From Arthrinium phaeospermum (taxonomy: Eukaryota > Ascomycota > Sordariomycetes > Amphisphaeriales > Apiosporaceae), in NCBI GenBank assembly GCA_006503535.1, contig QYRS01000009.1:1798001-1862000 (forward strand): a stretch of 64,000 bases of DNA, given 5' to 3'. Position 1 is the first letter of the stretch. Every line of letters begins with the position of its first letter. This document shows, piece after piece, positions 1 to 13,046 of this stretch. The position numbers and the translations under genes are program-made. The notes under the pieces were generated by a model, which searched no databases, had not been told where the DNA came from, and saw nothing but the letters and a program-made list of their open reading frames with translations.

Positions 1-2
1 CT

Positions 3-1727
3 TCTATCGTGTCGCCTCTTGGAGTCGTGGCCTTGATATCCAACTGCGTCATAGCTCCTCTCTTCTTTGGCGAGATTTTCCGAGCCCGGGATTTTTGGGG
101 CGTCGTCATTGCAGTGGGAGGTGCCGTAACTGTTGTGCTGAGCGCGAAGCAAGAGGAAACGAAACTGGAGCCTCACGACGTATGGGATGCTATCACAACG
201 GTGGAATTCGAGATTTACATGGGTGTATCCGTCTTCTTGATCATCGTCCTCATGTGGGCTAGTCCCAGATATGGCAACCGTAGCATCCTGATCGATCTAG
301 GTCTTGTTGGACTGTTTGGTAAGTCTACACTCGTTGGTTACTGGTTGAAAATATACTAATGCAAAGTAGGGGGCTACACGGCGCTTACCACCAAAGGTGT
401 TTCCTCTATGCTGTCGTCGACTCTCTGGAGAGCATTTGCAACTCCAGTCACCTATGGTCTACTTGCCGTCCTACTGAGCACTGCAGTGATGCAGGTTCGG
501 TATGTGAACAAAGCACTTCAACGATTTGATTCGACTCAAGTCATTCCGATCCAATTTGTTCTGTTTACTCTTTCTGTAATCATTGGAAGTGCGATTCTGT
601 ACCGCGACTTTGAACGTACTACCTTGCAGCAAGGCATTAAATTCATCGGGGGCTGCTGCTTGACCTTCTTCGGCGTCTTTCTTATTACCAGCGGCAGGCC
701 CCGCCACGACGAGGAGGATGAACTATCGGACGACGAAAACATCGAAGAGACTATCGGCCTGACGGAACAAGAATCAAATGGCGACCGTCCAGCGAAGCCG
801 AGCAATCACCACCCGAGAAGCAGCGTTTCAAGCACCGCTTCCTCGCGTCATTCCTCTCGACGAGCCTCGCGGATCAGTTTCGCCGAGTCGGGAGTGAATA
901 ACCCCTTGAATTCAGTATTACATAACACAGGCGTGCCGTCATCAAGAAAGCCTGACGGTTCGTTGTCTCGGACCTCGTTGCCCTTGGAGTCATCGCCATT
1001 ACTCAACAATCCCTGGCGGAACTCGGTGGAGGACCGTCCAGCACATCCCGGGTTCATGCCGACGTTTTCGGACGATAGTGTTGTCACGATACACTCGGCG
1101 ACCTCTACAAATACCGATCCGTCGCCCACTACCGGGTTCGGAGCCGCCCCTTCCACGACGACTTACCCTACTACGAATCCACCATCAGAGAGACCTACAA
1201 CGCCGCGGCCTTCATTCTCATCGTCTAGGCCTCACAGTCATCATTTCTCCAATACGATTATGTCGCCCTCGCCACTCTCCTCAACCATCACCGCGGTAGT
1301 GGCCGATACGCTTTTGCGCGATGACAATACCATGCCTCGGAGAAAGTCGATTCGGCGACTGCGGCCGACCCTTAGATCTAGTTTATTTGTCTCTCAGGAT
1401 GAGGCCGACTTCGACGCGCAAGAACCAGATGTGCTGCGGCCCACGGCAACAGAACCGAACCTTCTCCAGAGCACTGCACCGACGACACCAGCTGCCGGGG
1501 GAGTGGTGGCCGACCCGATGATCGGGGCCGAGGAGCGTCATGGCCTTCGCGGGCGTGCCCGTAGCGTTAGCAACACCCTGGGTGACTTCTTCGGCCGTAA
1601 GAGCAAGCGGCGCAACACAAATCCCGAGACTGGCTCGAGAGGCAATAGTCCGCCCGGTGCAATGCCTTCGACGGTGACGGCGGCTGATAATCCTGGACCA
1701 GGAGCACAGCAGGATGATGCCGCTTGA
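3..1727 (+). CDS. NIPA-like magnesium transporter (DUF803 family), 5' partial
   Basis: The 3' part of a multi-pass membrane protein of the NIPA/DUF803 family (drug/metabolite-transporter fold), whose members are proposed Mg2+ transporters; substrate here is inferred from family only. Two exons are visible: 3-318 and 370-1727, separated by a 51-bp intron (donor GTAAGT, acceptor TAG). Splicing restores the family signature GGYTALTTKGVSSMLSS across the junction, and the N-terminal visible stretch contains SPLGVVALISN and PLFFGE, also typical. Further membrane segments follow (about 420-700). After about nt 705 the protein becomes a long hydrophilic Ser/Thr/Pro-rich cytosolic tail of roughly 340 residues with acidic and Arg/Ser patches, as often seen in filamentous-fungal members. 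The start codon lies left of the window. Confidence 0.85.
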
Positions 1728-2803
1728 GAAAATAGACTTGCTGGGGAGGAGGAAAATGCGATTTCTACATGTACAGGGGAAAAAGAGTATTGCACTTGTC
1801 ATTTGAGGCGCGGGCTATAGCCGCATTCTGTTTTTTCCGTTTGTTTGGTTTTTTTTGAGAGCGTTCAGAGACACTGCATTGGATAGGCGTTCAAGTGTTG
1901 CCTTTTTCTGGTTTAATTGTATGAGCTTGTTCCCACTATACTGTTAATACCCCTCGAATCGTTCGTTCGAGCTCTTCTTCCGAGCCAGCGGGCGGCGCCT
2001 TATAGATTTTATCAATGCAGAAAACCACCCATCAATCATATATATTTAACCTCACAACATTTTCTTTCTTTCCCCCATCCTCCCCTCCCTCCCCTTCCCG
2101 CTTTCTCGTACGGATAAAGGTTTTCCAAATTGCTTCCCATGTACGGAGTAAGAAAGGTCAGCAACTGTTCAGCCATGCCGAATACCCATCTTCGCCCTTA
2201 CTTGGTAGTCTGCCAAGCTCTCAGCCGGTCCAATTGGGAAGAGCATGCTTACCGCTACCCGACTTGGCATATGCACGCTGCTAGGATGATAGCTCGATAA
2301 TGACGATGCTCACACCAAAGTGAAGAGAAAACCGGCCGCGCGGCGAACCACCACCCAACTACAGCACCATCACTCAACTGATATGCGATGCGGGTGCCCC
2401 AAGGAACCGGCCAACCCCCCAGTGCGGGATTGGTTCGTTTGGTTGGTAGGTAAACGGCCCCTCGCTACGATGCACGCCCGTCATGACCGTATTGTTCGTA
2501 TATTCCCCCCTCGGTTTTTTCTTGTTTGTTTATGGGACCTTTTCCATTCCAGCAAGTCTCACGCAACGTAGGCCAAGTGTTTGCTTGCCCTTACTTCAGA
2601 TATATAGGCCTTGTTGGTACAGGCCGCCCCGCCATCGAATATTGACAGCTCGGAGACCACTGTTTCTCCATACTACATAAATACTACTGTTACTCTCTTG
2701 TCCATCACTTGCATTAGTGGGTGCTGCAGCGAAATCTTGACTGTGACTCTCTGCCCCGGCAGTATTCCCACACACATCATCATTAGTAGTCACAACCCAC
2801 AAC
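1728..2803. other. Intergenic region, 1.1 kb
   Basis: Shared 3' region of the NIPA-like gene and promoter of the following gene. CT-rich runs occur around 2055-2105. A TATA-like AGATATATAG is seen near 2598. No supportable gene: short ORFs here lack domains and overlap each other in several frames. Confidence 0.6.
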
Positions 2804-4130
2804 ATGACCGACATAACATCCACCCTGGCGGCGAGCAACCCCTTCGTCACCATGGCGGCCCCCGCGCCCACGCCGCCGACGGCCGTGTTCACGCCCGACC
2901 CGGGCTGCGTGGACCCGGCCAACAGCGCCAACTACTGGGAGGTGACCACGAGCTGCTACCTGAACAACTGGGACCGGCCCGCCGCGCCCTACATCGAGAA
3001 CTCGACCCCGGACTGGCTGCGCTGCTCCGTCTCCATGTTCGGCGTCCCCGAGCACGGCCGCCCCGAGGCCTCGACGTGCTTCGCCGGGGTCGGGTACCCC
3101 GTGGCCACCGCCGCCACCAACGACGCGGGCGAGCAGGAAGGGCCCCGGACGTTCTACGGGGACTGCCCCGTCGGCTACGCCGCGGCGGCCGTGAGTTCGG
3201 GGCCGGGCTACAAGTACTACAGTTATACCGAGGGCAGCTTTGATATCAGTGCCTACGTAACGACGTGTTGTCCTACGTAAGTGTTTTTATCTTGACTTCC
3301 AACTTCATTTGCTAATACTATCTGCAATATACAGAGCCTACCCCTTCCAAGCCATCACGCAGGGCCAGGGCCAAAGCACCTACACCTCGCACGACGGGCG
3401 CTATTGGCCGCTGTTCGTGTACCCGATGCCGGGGTGCTACGCGACGTCCATCCAGGCGCTGTCAGGTGGCAAGGAGCTGCCCCTGCAGACGACGTCCAAC
3501 ACGCAGGTGTGGGACAAGCGACAGGAAGCGCCGGAGCCGACCCCGGCCGTGGCCTGGGACTACGAGGGCGGCACCATGTACGCCTTGGCGCAGTACATAG
3601 CCAACACCGTCTTCATGGGCACGCAGACCTGCTACGAGAACTGCGACGAGTGGCTGCTGTCTTACTACCCGGACGGGACGGGCGCCCCCGGCGAGCCCAA
3701 CACGGAGACGGGCGAGGTGAAAATGGCGAGGCCGTCCGAAACAGGCGGCGGAGAAGAGAACAATCCTCCCCCTCCTCCTACGCCCACTCCGACTCATGAC
3801 GGAGAAGAGAGCAGCCCCCCGCCTACGCCCAGTGCTACCCGTGAAGGGGAAGAGAACAGTCCTCTCTCTCCTACAGTCACAGCTACCAATAGCGGAGGAG
3901 AAGGAGAAAGCACCCCCTCGGTTACTGCTTCCGGCCCGGATGGTTCAGGCTCGGGGCCACAATCGGGCGATGGTGACAGTGGTAACCAGTCTAGCGAGCC
4001 TGCAGAGCCTACCAACTCTCAGTCGCCTGATGTCTCGTTGGCATCGCGCTTCAGAGGCGAATTCACTGTAGGGAGCTGCAGTATTGTCGCCTTGATGATC
4101 CCTCTGCTGGTGGCGACTCTAGTTTTGTAG
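2804..4130 (+). CDS. Unrecognised Cys-rich protein with Pro/Ser/Thr repeats and C-terminal hydrophobic tail (possible GPI-type surface protein)
   Basis: Two exons, 2804-3276 and 3335-4130, with a 58-bp intron (GTAAGT...ACAG); the join reads TCCPT-AYPFQ in frame and gives 422 aa. The first about 290 residues are Cys-rich with motifs such as CPVGY followed later by TTCCPTAYPF, a pattern seen in fungal extracellular proteins of unknown function. Residues about 310-390 are a Pro/Ser/Thr/Glu-rich stalk built of four imperfect units of about 15 residues (see findings). The last about 20 residues are hydrophobic and preceded by small residues, as in a GPI-attachment signal or a single membrane anchor. 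Oddly, the N terminus (MTDITSTLAASNPFV) has no clear hydrophobic signal peptide, so an upstream exon may be missing. Coding GC is very high compared with the flanks. Function unknown. Confidence 0.7.
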
Positions 4131-4890
4131 AGTGTTGGGTGTCTGGAAGCGCTTGAATTTATAGCAATAATACGACGCATAATGTATTCATCCATCTCCT
4201 TGCACAATAGACTGTCACTTGAAACATCATGCATGGATGATGCTTACAGACTTCAATGGAATGCGTGCATGTTGTTCACAGCAGCTTGCATGAATCTGAG
4301 GGAGACTTGGATGGCATAGGGGAGGTAAATTCTGTTCTCCGTCTCCTGCTTGGGGGGTGTCTTCTTTTCTCTCTTGGTTTCTCACGACGGGTTTCTTTGA
4401 GGAGAGCGACGTTATAGATGATTGAGATCAAGCTATAATATTGATTGGTGGCAGCATAGTAAGAAGGAAAGAGAAAAGCGGGAGGAGTTGGGTATAATAG
4501 TGTATACACAACAAGAAGAAAACTCACTAAGTAGTTTTCTATAAATTCTTATCACTGGAGACTGTCCTGCTTGAACTACGGCACTATGCCGTCGATTACG
4601 CGAACAAGTTGGTGCATGTTGTAATAGTGGAACAGATAATGAGGTGAATGGGGACAGGAGTCCCCCATGTCATGCTTCTTCTTTTCTCGTGTTTGAACTG
4701 CCTAATCGATTCGAAGCTCCAGCATGCATCGACAATGAGCCATCGTTAAACTCCATAGCTATGCCGGGCCAGTGGACCGAAGAAAAGTTGTAGTAATATG
4801 TATAATACATTATACCTGTACATTGCTGCTGCTCGATAATGATCCCGGAAAACGCCTTCACTTTGCTAATCATTTGCTTCGTGTCACTCA
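4131..4890. other. Convergent intergenic region
   Basis: Lies between the 3' ends of the Cys-rich surface gene (+) and MOT1 (-), so it should hold both 3' UTRs. It is AT-richer than the flanking coding sequence. No gene, RNA or repeat could be supported. Confidence 0.5.
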
Positions 4891-7800
4891 CTAGCCCATC
4901 GTCTTCATGAACCCGTCGAGGTCGAAGCTCTCCTCGTATTGCCGGTTGTCCCACAGTTCGCCGAGGTCGTCCATCCAGGCCTTCTTTCCCGGGGCGCGCA
5001 CGTCGCCCGTTTCGACGTCCACCATGTCTTCCTCGCGGCCCTCCAAGCCGCCGCCTTGTCCCTTCTCCGTGATGAGGTTTGGTCCCGAGTCCCCTAGACT
5101 GAAGAGGTCTAGAATTTGGTCCGTGTCCATTGTGCCGAGGCCGGCGTTTTGCTGATTTACAACGGTGGAGGCGACATCAATCTTGAAGGCTTGCAAACTG
5201 TGGGAAGAGGGGAAATTAGCAAAGTGTTACAGAATACTAGAACAGGATATACGCGCGGAATAACTTACCTCAAGATCTTCTCCTCCAAAGTACCTCGTGT
5301 AATCAGTCGGTATACGTTGACCACCTTCTTTTGTCCGATTCGGTGAGCGCGGTCCATGGCCTGCAAATCTCTCTGTGGGTTCCAGTCGTGCTCGACGAAT
5401 ATGACAGTGTCGGCACCCGTCAGGTTGAGACCCAGACCGCCCACGCTGGTGGTGAGCAGCAGCACGTCGTACGAGGGGTCGCTGTTGAACTTGTTGACGA
5501 TGTCCTGTCGCTTGTTGGCCTCGACGGAGCCGTCGAGTCGAAGGAACGAGACGGACGGGAGCATGCGCTTAAGCACCGTGTTTTGGACCATGTCGAGCAT
5601 CTCCTTCATCTGGCAGAAGACCAATGCTCGATGGGGCTTGATAGGCTGATAAAGCGGGTCGTTGGCATCTGTGCCCTCGATACCAATACCGCAATCGACT
5701 AGGAGATCCTTCAGGGCCGTGAGCTTGGGAGCATGAACGGGGTCCTCAATACTGGTTCCTTGCTTGGTAAGGAAACGCTGCGTGTCGTCGTAGAGTTTGT
5801 TGCTCGGTGTCATCACGAGGGCTGGCGAGTTGCAGAGCTTTCGCATGTATTGCAGTGCCTGGAAAATATGCTGCTTGGCTTCCTTGTCGTCCCGGCCAGC
5901 TTGTTCGGTGATCTTCCTGCCTTGTCTCTTGTTGAAATCGTCGAACAGCTTCTTCTGTAGCTCACTCAGATCGCAATAGTAGTTCTGAAGGATCTTAGGT
6001 GGCAGGTCATTGAGGACTTCTTCCTTGAGGCGACGCAGCAAAAACGGCAGGACCTGTTTGTGGAGGGCCTCGATGGCCAACGCACCAGCTTCCTGTTCCT
6101 TCGACGATGCCTTGCTAAAACGACTTGCGGCAATGGGCTTGGCGAACCGATCCAAGAAGACCTTCTCAGACCCCAAGAAGCCCGGCATAAGGAAATCGAA
6201 GAGCGACCAGAGCTCAAGAACATTGTTCTGGATAGGGGTACCAGTCAATATCAACCGATGGTTGCTTGCCAGCTTCTTCACAGCCATGCTGATTTTTGCC
6301 TTCGGATTCTTGATCAGATGCCCTTCATCCAGTACAACGTAATTCCAGTTTTCCTTCTCCAGGTACTCGGTGTCGTTACGACACACTTCATATGAAGTAA
6401 TGACGATATCTGAAGTGGCAAACTGTGATGCCTTTGCTCTGCGCTCCGCAGGGGGACCAACGAAAGCGGTTACGGACAAGAAAGGAGCAAAAGTCTTGAA
6501 CTCTTGCTGCCAGTGCCCGGAAAGTGTTGGGGGGCAAACGATGAGCGAAGGCATTCTCCGCACGTCTGGGGCACCGGTTTTCTTAAACTCCTCGGCTCGG
6601 TTGTAATGGTCACTAGACACCATGCAGATTGTCTGCAGGGTCTTGCCGAGACCCATGTCGTCGCAAAGAATGCCATGTAGATGGTACTTGTTCAAGAAAT
6701 TTAACCAGTTAACACCGTCTTGCTGATATGAACGCAGTTCCGCATTGATAGCGACCGGTATCGTAAAGGACTCGACCTTCTTGGGATCCAAAAGCTGCGC
6801 GATGAACGTTCGTTCGCGATTTCTACCCTTCAGGAGTTCTTCTGAAAGACCAGGAGGGTCCGGAATGCCGGCCTCAAGAGGCACAAGCTTGACCAAAGTG
6901 GCAAAGGACGTCGTAGAGATGAGACGGATCTCGTTGTCCGAGTCGCTCATGCGTCCCAAGACGGGAACGATGAGGAAGATGACATAGGGCAAGATACCGT
7001 CACCCATGACCGCAATCAGATGATAAATAGCCTCGATCGCGCCCTGGCGGAAATGAAGATCCACCGGGTTACTGATGGATGGCAGTACCTTCTCGACGAG
7101 GGCAGTCATGCCTTCGACCGTGATAACACTGCATATAGTCGCGATACACTTGGCTGCCATATAACGATAGACAGAGAGCTCGGAGTGAAGGGCCTTGATG
7201 ATTAGCGGCATTTGTTGCATGATGAACGGGTGCAAGGACACGTCCAGGGTGGGTGCAAGCGTTCGGATCACCGACATGGCATCGACGATTTCTTGGCCAA
7301 ATGTGACTTCGGGGTCTCTTGCTTCTGCAGGCAGTTCGCCCGAGAAGGCCTTTACCAACGGTTGTTCCATGTACTTCTGCAGACTTGGTACCGTCTCGAA
7401 GATCTTGGCTCCATAAGACCGTGCAAGAACTTCAAGAGCCTCCTTCGCACCACGGCGTGTGATACGTGCCTCTCTGGCTTCTCTAGCCCACTTCTCGGCA
7501 TCTTCGTGGTCGACACGATCTTCTTCCTTCTGCATAGACAAGATGCAGTCCTTCTTGTGGGCATGGACTGGGAACTCGGGGGTTTCCGCCACCTCCATGC
7601 AGGAGAACTTGATCAGATTCGAGACTACCTTGTCGGCAGGTCCTCTGCGTCCGTGGTCGGTGAAGAGCTGCACAAGGCGCGAGATGGTATCGGCAGAGCG
7701 GTACTGCAGTAGCTGATTGTCCTCCGATTTAATGCTGTCCATGATACCCTTGATGAGAGGGCTGGGCTTTTTGGGCAGCACTTTCATCGCAATAAGGGCA

Positions 7801-10648
7801 CAAGCGGCAGCAGCCTTGATTCGGATGTCACGACCTCCCTTGATCGCTTTGGCCTCATCGATTGCAAAAGTCGTGGTTCTCCGAGCCTCGTTCAGGTCAG
7901 TTGTGGTTATCAGACGCTGCGCAGGCGCCATTATCTTTCGCAGTTTCTCGAAGTCGTCTCCAACACACTTTTCGGCCATTGCCAAAGAAAAGGCGTTGGG
8001 ACCCGCTTCAGCTTCTCCTTGCACTACTACAGGTAGTGTTGGGAGCTTTCCTTGTGAGACCTTTCCGTGGTCTCTAAAGAGATTGATGAGCTGTACGCAC
8101 TGCGCGCGTGTTCGCTGTACGAAGCTGACCAGATCTCGGTAATGAGACGGGCGCTCAGATTCAATCATTTTCTGCAGTTGCTCTACGTAACGAGCTTCCA
8201 ATTTGGCTTGCGGGCTATGTTTTGCGAACTCGTCGACGATGATGCAAGAAACCATCTGGGTTGAAGAGTATGATGAAGCAAAGCCTGGTATCAAGGTGGC
8301 ATCGAACGCCTCCAGATTCGACAGAGGGAATTGAGACATGATGAAGCCCATGGCTTTGGCGGCGGACACTCGAGATCGGATCAAGGTATCCATGCCGACC
8401 AGGTCGACATCACCCTGCATCATGTGCCCATCCAAATCATGCGAATGGGTCGAGACAGGTGCTTCTTCAACCTTGGTAGACTTCCGGCGCCTCTTCGCCG
8501 CCCGCTCACCGTCATCTGATCCCTTTCGCGACGCCTGCGAGATGAGTGAAGGCGGTGTATAGTAAGTGCCGCCAGACGGTTTTTGGAAGAGCGAGCCATT
8601 CATGGGAATTGGGTGACGGGAGACACCAACTGGATGCAAAGTGAGCTGCATCAACGCGTCCACGTGTGGGCAGAACTCCTCGGCTAGTTGATCCGGCTTC
8701 TTGGACAAGCACTTCACCAATGCCATCCAGAGCTCCATCGACATGTTAAGGGTATTTGTGTCTCTCTCCACGAGAATGTTCTGGAAAATGAGACGAAGTG
8801 TCCGTCCGTCAAGCCAACCTTGAGACTCCTCACCAAGATTCACAAAAGTCACAAGTGCCTTAAGAACAGCAAGACGAACAGATGTGATGGTGTGGCGTAG
8901 GAAAGGATACAGCCGTGGTACAAGGAGAGTGAAGGACCGTTCCTCATCTTGCTCGGCGGAGTTCTTCATGGCCTCGAGAACCTCGGGGAAGCCGCAAAGG
9001 GTGGCTAACAGATCCATGATCTTTCCGGTACTTGCACTTAGGTCATCGCCGAGGCTGGAAAGGCTTTCCCATACGATGTTGATAAGCTCAGTCAGCGCCG
9101 CAGGTCGTGTATTCACGAACTCCTGGGCCATCGGGATGAGAGTCGCCGCACTGACGGATCGCACGTCATCGTCGTTATCGCCCAATCCTTTCATGACGGC
9201 CCGTACGACTCCATCGATCATGTCGTTGTGTTGTAACAGAAGATCTTTGCGGACAGCTACGACATAGCGCAAGCCAACCATACCGCCATGGCAGACAGAC
9301 CACATCGGCCTGTCCAGGCCCAGGTCATCCTGCATCACCATCCGGTACAGAATCCGATAAACACTGTAAACTGATGCAGGAGGGAGATGCTTCAGGAATG
9401 AACCCAGTGTTTGGCCGATCGTCTCTCGGATAGGGGCGACCGAGGTATCGGAGGCGTAGTCCGTAAACCTGTCGAGCATGAGAACAGCGCAGAGGCGGCA
9501 AGCCATGTCGTCGAGCCATTTGCGATTGAGTTCATCGTTGTTGGTTCGCGATTTCCCTCGGAGACGCCCGGCACCAGCACCGTGAACTCTCAATATTTCT
9601 CTCAGGCCGAGAGCTGCACCATGTCGAGTTTCCCATTGGGTGTCGAATATGTCTATCTTGAGGAACTCACAAAGCCGCTCATACGGCCATTCAGCTCCTT
9701 GCAGCTCATCTTCCGTCTCGATCTCAGATTTGATTGGTAGGACCGGGCCTTTGAATTCGGAGACGACCTTGGAATCTTCATCTACCCTTCAGGGCGATCC
9801 AATGAGAAGTAGTCTGGTTTTGTGTCCTTCTTCGAATCAGAATCGGGGATAGAAGGGTCTTCGAGCCCGTCAGACCCAGCAGTAAAGGAGCGGCGAACAG
9901 AGAGATCGCCGAAGCCGCCTTTGCCTTGTGCCGCTTTCTGGGCGTCTCTCTTGCGCTTCCTCTTGAGGACATTCAACTGTCTAGCACTCAAACCAGACTC
10001 CTCAGTTGAGTGACCGGGCTTGGAGCCGTTCATACTATCCTGCCGGCCGAGGCCATTGGAGTGCGTAGGATCTTGCGGTGTGAGCGGGCTGGCTGACTTT
10101 TCGACGGCAATCGGCACCTCGTCATCTTCGAATTTGCGGCCGAGTAATCCGATGCGGCCGATCAGGGTCTTCTTCTGGTGTGCAAGCCGGGCATGCGGTT
10201 CCAGACTGGCCAAACCAAGATCGACACTGCCCGTTCTGAGAAGATCCCGCCCATGCCTCAATATCATGGCGACGTCAAGCGTCTCCAGTCTGAAGAAGTC
10301 ATCTGTGGGCAGAGACAGGCCAGGTTCCTCCTCTTTCTTCACATGCCCGTTCTCGATAGAGGGCTCCTCCTTCTTAGCTGTCGAGGTGTCTTCATCCTCA
10401 TTAGGGTCGTAGTCGGGGGCATTTTCAATAATTTTGCCAATGGCCTTGGCTGCCGTTGCCCTTGTGTCCCAGTCCTTATGGCGTAGATATGGCACCACTC
10501 TAGAGAGGAGGTTGAACAACTCCTCTGGATGCTGTTTCTGCCAATCTGCTAATTGATTGACAGCTGTATCCTTGATCAGCTTGGTACTACCTGTCTCCAG
10601 GATAGTTACCAGGCGGTCTAATCTTGACGCCATTGTCGTTGTTGTCAC
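4891..10648 (-). CDS. mot1: Mot1/BTAF1, Snf2-family ATPase that removes TBP from DNA
   Basis: Mot1 uses ATP to strip TATA-binding protein from DNA and so redistributes TBP between promoters in the nucleus. The N terminus MASRLDRLVTILETGSTKL is characteristic; the ORF also offers an ATG five codons upstream (10648), so 10633 may be the true start. A long HEAT-repeat region is followed by the Snf2 ATPase: Walker A DDMGLGKT, DEGH box, LTGTPIQNN, and a helicase C lobe ending DRAHRIGQKK. A 71-bp intron (5198-5268, GTAAGT...CACAG) separates the last exon 4891-5197, which carries the conserved end FKIDVASTVVNQQNAGL. Predicted length is about 1895 aa, as expected. The reading frame breaks at about 9785-9787: one extra base in the CCC run (GGG in the sense strand) would join the two halves as RPEG-VDEDSKVVSEF. 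I treat this as a sequencing error rather than a pseudogene, because everything either side is intact. Confidence 0.9.
5198..5268 (-). other. MOT1 3'-proximal intron
   Basis: 71-bp spliceosomal intron. On the minus strand the donor reads GAG|GTAAGT and the acceptor CCCACAG|T. Removing it rebuilds the conserved EEKILSLQAFKID sequence of Mot1 proteins in frame. Confidence 0.9.
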
Positions 10649-11474
10649 ACCGAGGCTTTGGGGCCTAGAGCCAAGGGAGGTTCATTTCGCAAGTAAAAAA
10701 GCTGCAAGCCAGTCAGCGACTGGTCTACTAGGCACCAAGTATGCAAGATAAAGCAGTTTGTTGGCTAAGCCAGGTTGCTCTGGACGGGCCATGATCTCTC
10801 TGGGTTACTCTATAGTCTGGCAGCGCCATAGAACGACATAATACGTTACTCGCCATAATACGGGACGACCGCATTACACGGAATAAGCATCATGTCTCCA
10901 CAGACCCTGTCGCATCATCCGAATGACTTCATCCACACGACGCTCAAGCTCGTGAACGTTGGAATGATCTCGAAAGACTCTACGACACCAAAAGGTGGTG
11001 GTTCAGAGGCCGCGCCATGCGTGCAAGCCAGTGGGAGGACCCGGAGATGAAACACGGATGCGGTGTTGCGCAAATATTATTTACGACTGTGTAGGTTTAG
11101 GGGGGTTCAAGGGGATAAGAGCAGGTAATAATGGGCAAGTGCAACGTGATGGTGATGCTGGGGATCGAGGGCATAGAGACTAACCTGTAATAAGTGGTGA
11201 TGGTTTGCAACTGCGAATCAGTTGCCAAGCTGTGGTGGAGACAAGCTGTGCCAACCGACGTATTAGATGCCGTGATGGTCTAGTGAACGATCTAGCTGTT
11301 GATCACTTCAAGGGCGAAAGTAGACCACCACTCCAAGACGGGTGAAGATATTAGTTGAGTGAAGACTTGATGCACAGCACCCGAGATGTCGAAAATAAAA
11401 AAAGAATAAAAAAGAATAATAAAAAGTTGATGCAACAATCGTGCAAAGCGTGCAGTACACTTCTCAGTGTGACC

Positions 11475-11525
11475 CGATGCGATTTGAAGCAATGCGATGG
11501 TATGCGATGCAATGCGATACGATGA
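11475..11525. repeat. Degenerate ATGCGAT short repeat
   Basis: The heptamer ATGCGAT or close variants (GATGCGATT, AATGCGATG, TATGCGATG, AATGCGATA) recurs about four times in 50 bp. It is a short imperfect tandem array with no coding context. Confidence 0.6.
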
Positions 11526-13022
11526 GTGGCTGGAAACTTATTACTGATTGATTTGGCTGTTTTGGGATTGGCGATGGTCTCTGCGCTCGTTTGGTAGGTT
11601 GGGTCCTGTTTTTTTTTCTCGGTCGGGCTGTCTGGCCTGGGCTGGCTGGGGTGGGAGGGGAGGCAAGAGGCCGAACAAAAAATGGCAGGGAGACTGGAGG
11701 GCTCGGCAGGGGCGTGCAAAATGCGGGATGCAGGTCTGATGACTTTTGCGAAGTGGGCGGCAGCGTCCTCTAATAAGTCTTGCCCATTCTTATACACGAA
11801 GCTCCAGGCCAACTTTTTTTTCCCACCCTTGGTCGCAGCTCCTAAGCCGCAGATGGCACTGGCAGCCTTGGCAGCTGGCAGCGGCCCTTTCCTGGCTCTC
11901 CTCTCCCTGCTTCGCGCTCCTCAAAATGAAATGCACACAGTACACACCTACCTCATACACCCACTTAATCTAGGACTGCATACCTAGAGATCCATATTGT
12001 ATATGTATGTATACTACATACATATGATCTTATTCTGATAGACCCGAAAATGGTTCCTATACACAGCTCGAGAGCAGGAAGCGTGAACCTGCCACTTCCG
12101 CCTCTTGTCGGCTTTCTCTGAGTCAAGACCTCCGACCCCTTCACCTGCAACTTCTGGGGCGCTTGTTTTCGCTTAATGACTAGCGTTCCTTTGACCCTGC
12201 ATCGCGTCTGGAACTTGTGCCTTTTCTGTCACCATGCCTGCATTGGTTTGACCTAGATCCGGGCGACAACAGAGGTCAGATACGAATGTTATCTGACGTC
12301 CTACATACAAACGAGCGGGAGATGCCAATGAATGGAAACCTGAAGGATTCCATGTTGGTTGATGAGAAGAATATTGGATGGAGCCTAAGAGCGTGCGGCG
12401 CCCCGTCGACACCCGTTTCCCTTAGCGGGCTCCACCCCAAGACTCCAGCCTGCCAGCCTCACCAAAATGGAAAAAAGAAGTAAGCTGTCTCTGGAATGAC
12501 CCGGCAGATCGCTCGACGATCTCTGGTTTTGCGCCTGTCCGTAATCACCGACGATGCCCATGGTCCTGAGACGCCTGTATTTCATTGATAGCCAGGCACG
12601 CCTGCCGGCCGGCCTGTCCTCTGCGGTTTGTTAACCTCTTGGGCAATCAACAGCTCTCTTGGCCTGGACCGAACAAATGACGAGCTTACCATCTTACTAG
12701 GGCCTGCTACGTATTACGGTGCCACGGATGATACGTAGCCTGGACAGAATTCTCGCGCCATCCCTGGCAGATCTAAGATATACAGGTACCTTACCTGGGG
12801 GCCTGGTCCACGCCGTTTGTTAATGAACACCCTCTTTTCCGAACGGGTATCACGAGGTGAGGAGTAGACGGAAATAAAAACCACTCTCCTGCCATATTGA
12901 CAATAATTGCAAGTTGTCCAGGGGGCGGGACAAACATACCTACATGTAGGCGTGCATAGGACACTTCCGAACAACCCTTGAGGATTTGCGTGCTCGGTTC
13001 CTTGAGGCTACCTGGCACTAGG

Positions 13023-13046
13023 TACGGCTACGGCTACGGCTACGGC
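13023..13046. repeat. Hexanucleotide microsatellite (TACGGC)4
   Basis: Four perfect tandem copies of TACGGC followed by a partial copy. Intergenic. Confidence 0.9.

Noticed and set aside
9782..9900. An intron explaining the MOT1 frame break
   Set aside because: No good donor-acceptor pair with the required length; any such intron would delete protein-like sequence (DYFSLDRP).
11351..11812. 153-codon minus-strand ORF
   Set aside because: Low-complexity, His/Ser-rich, overlaps the ATGCGAT repeat, no domain.
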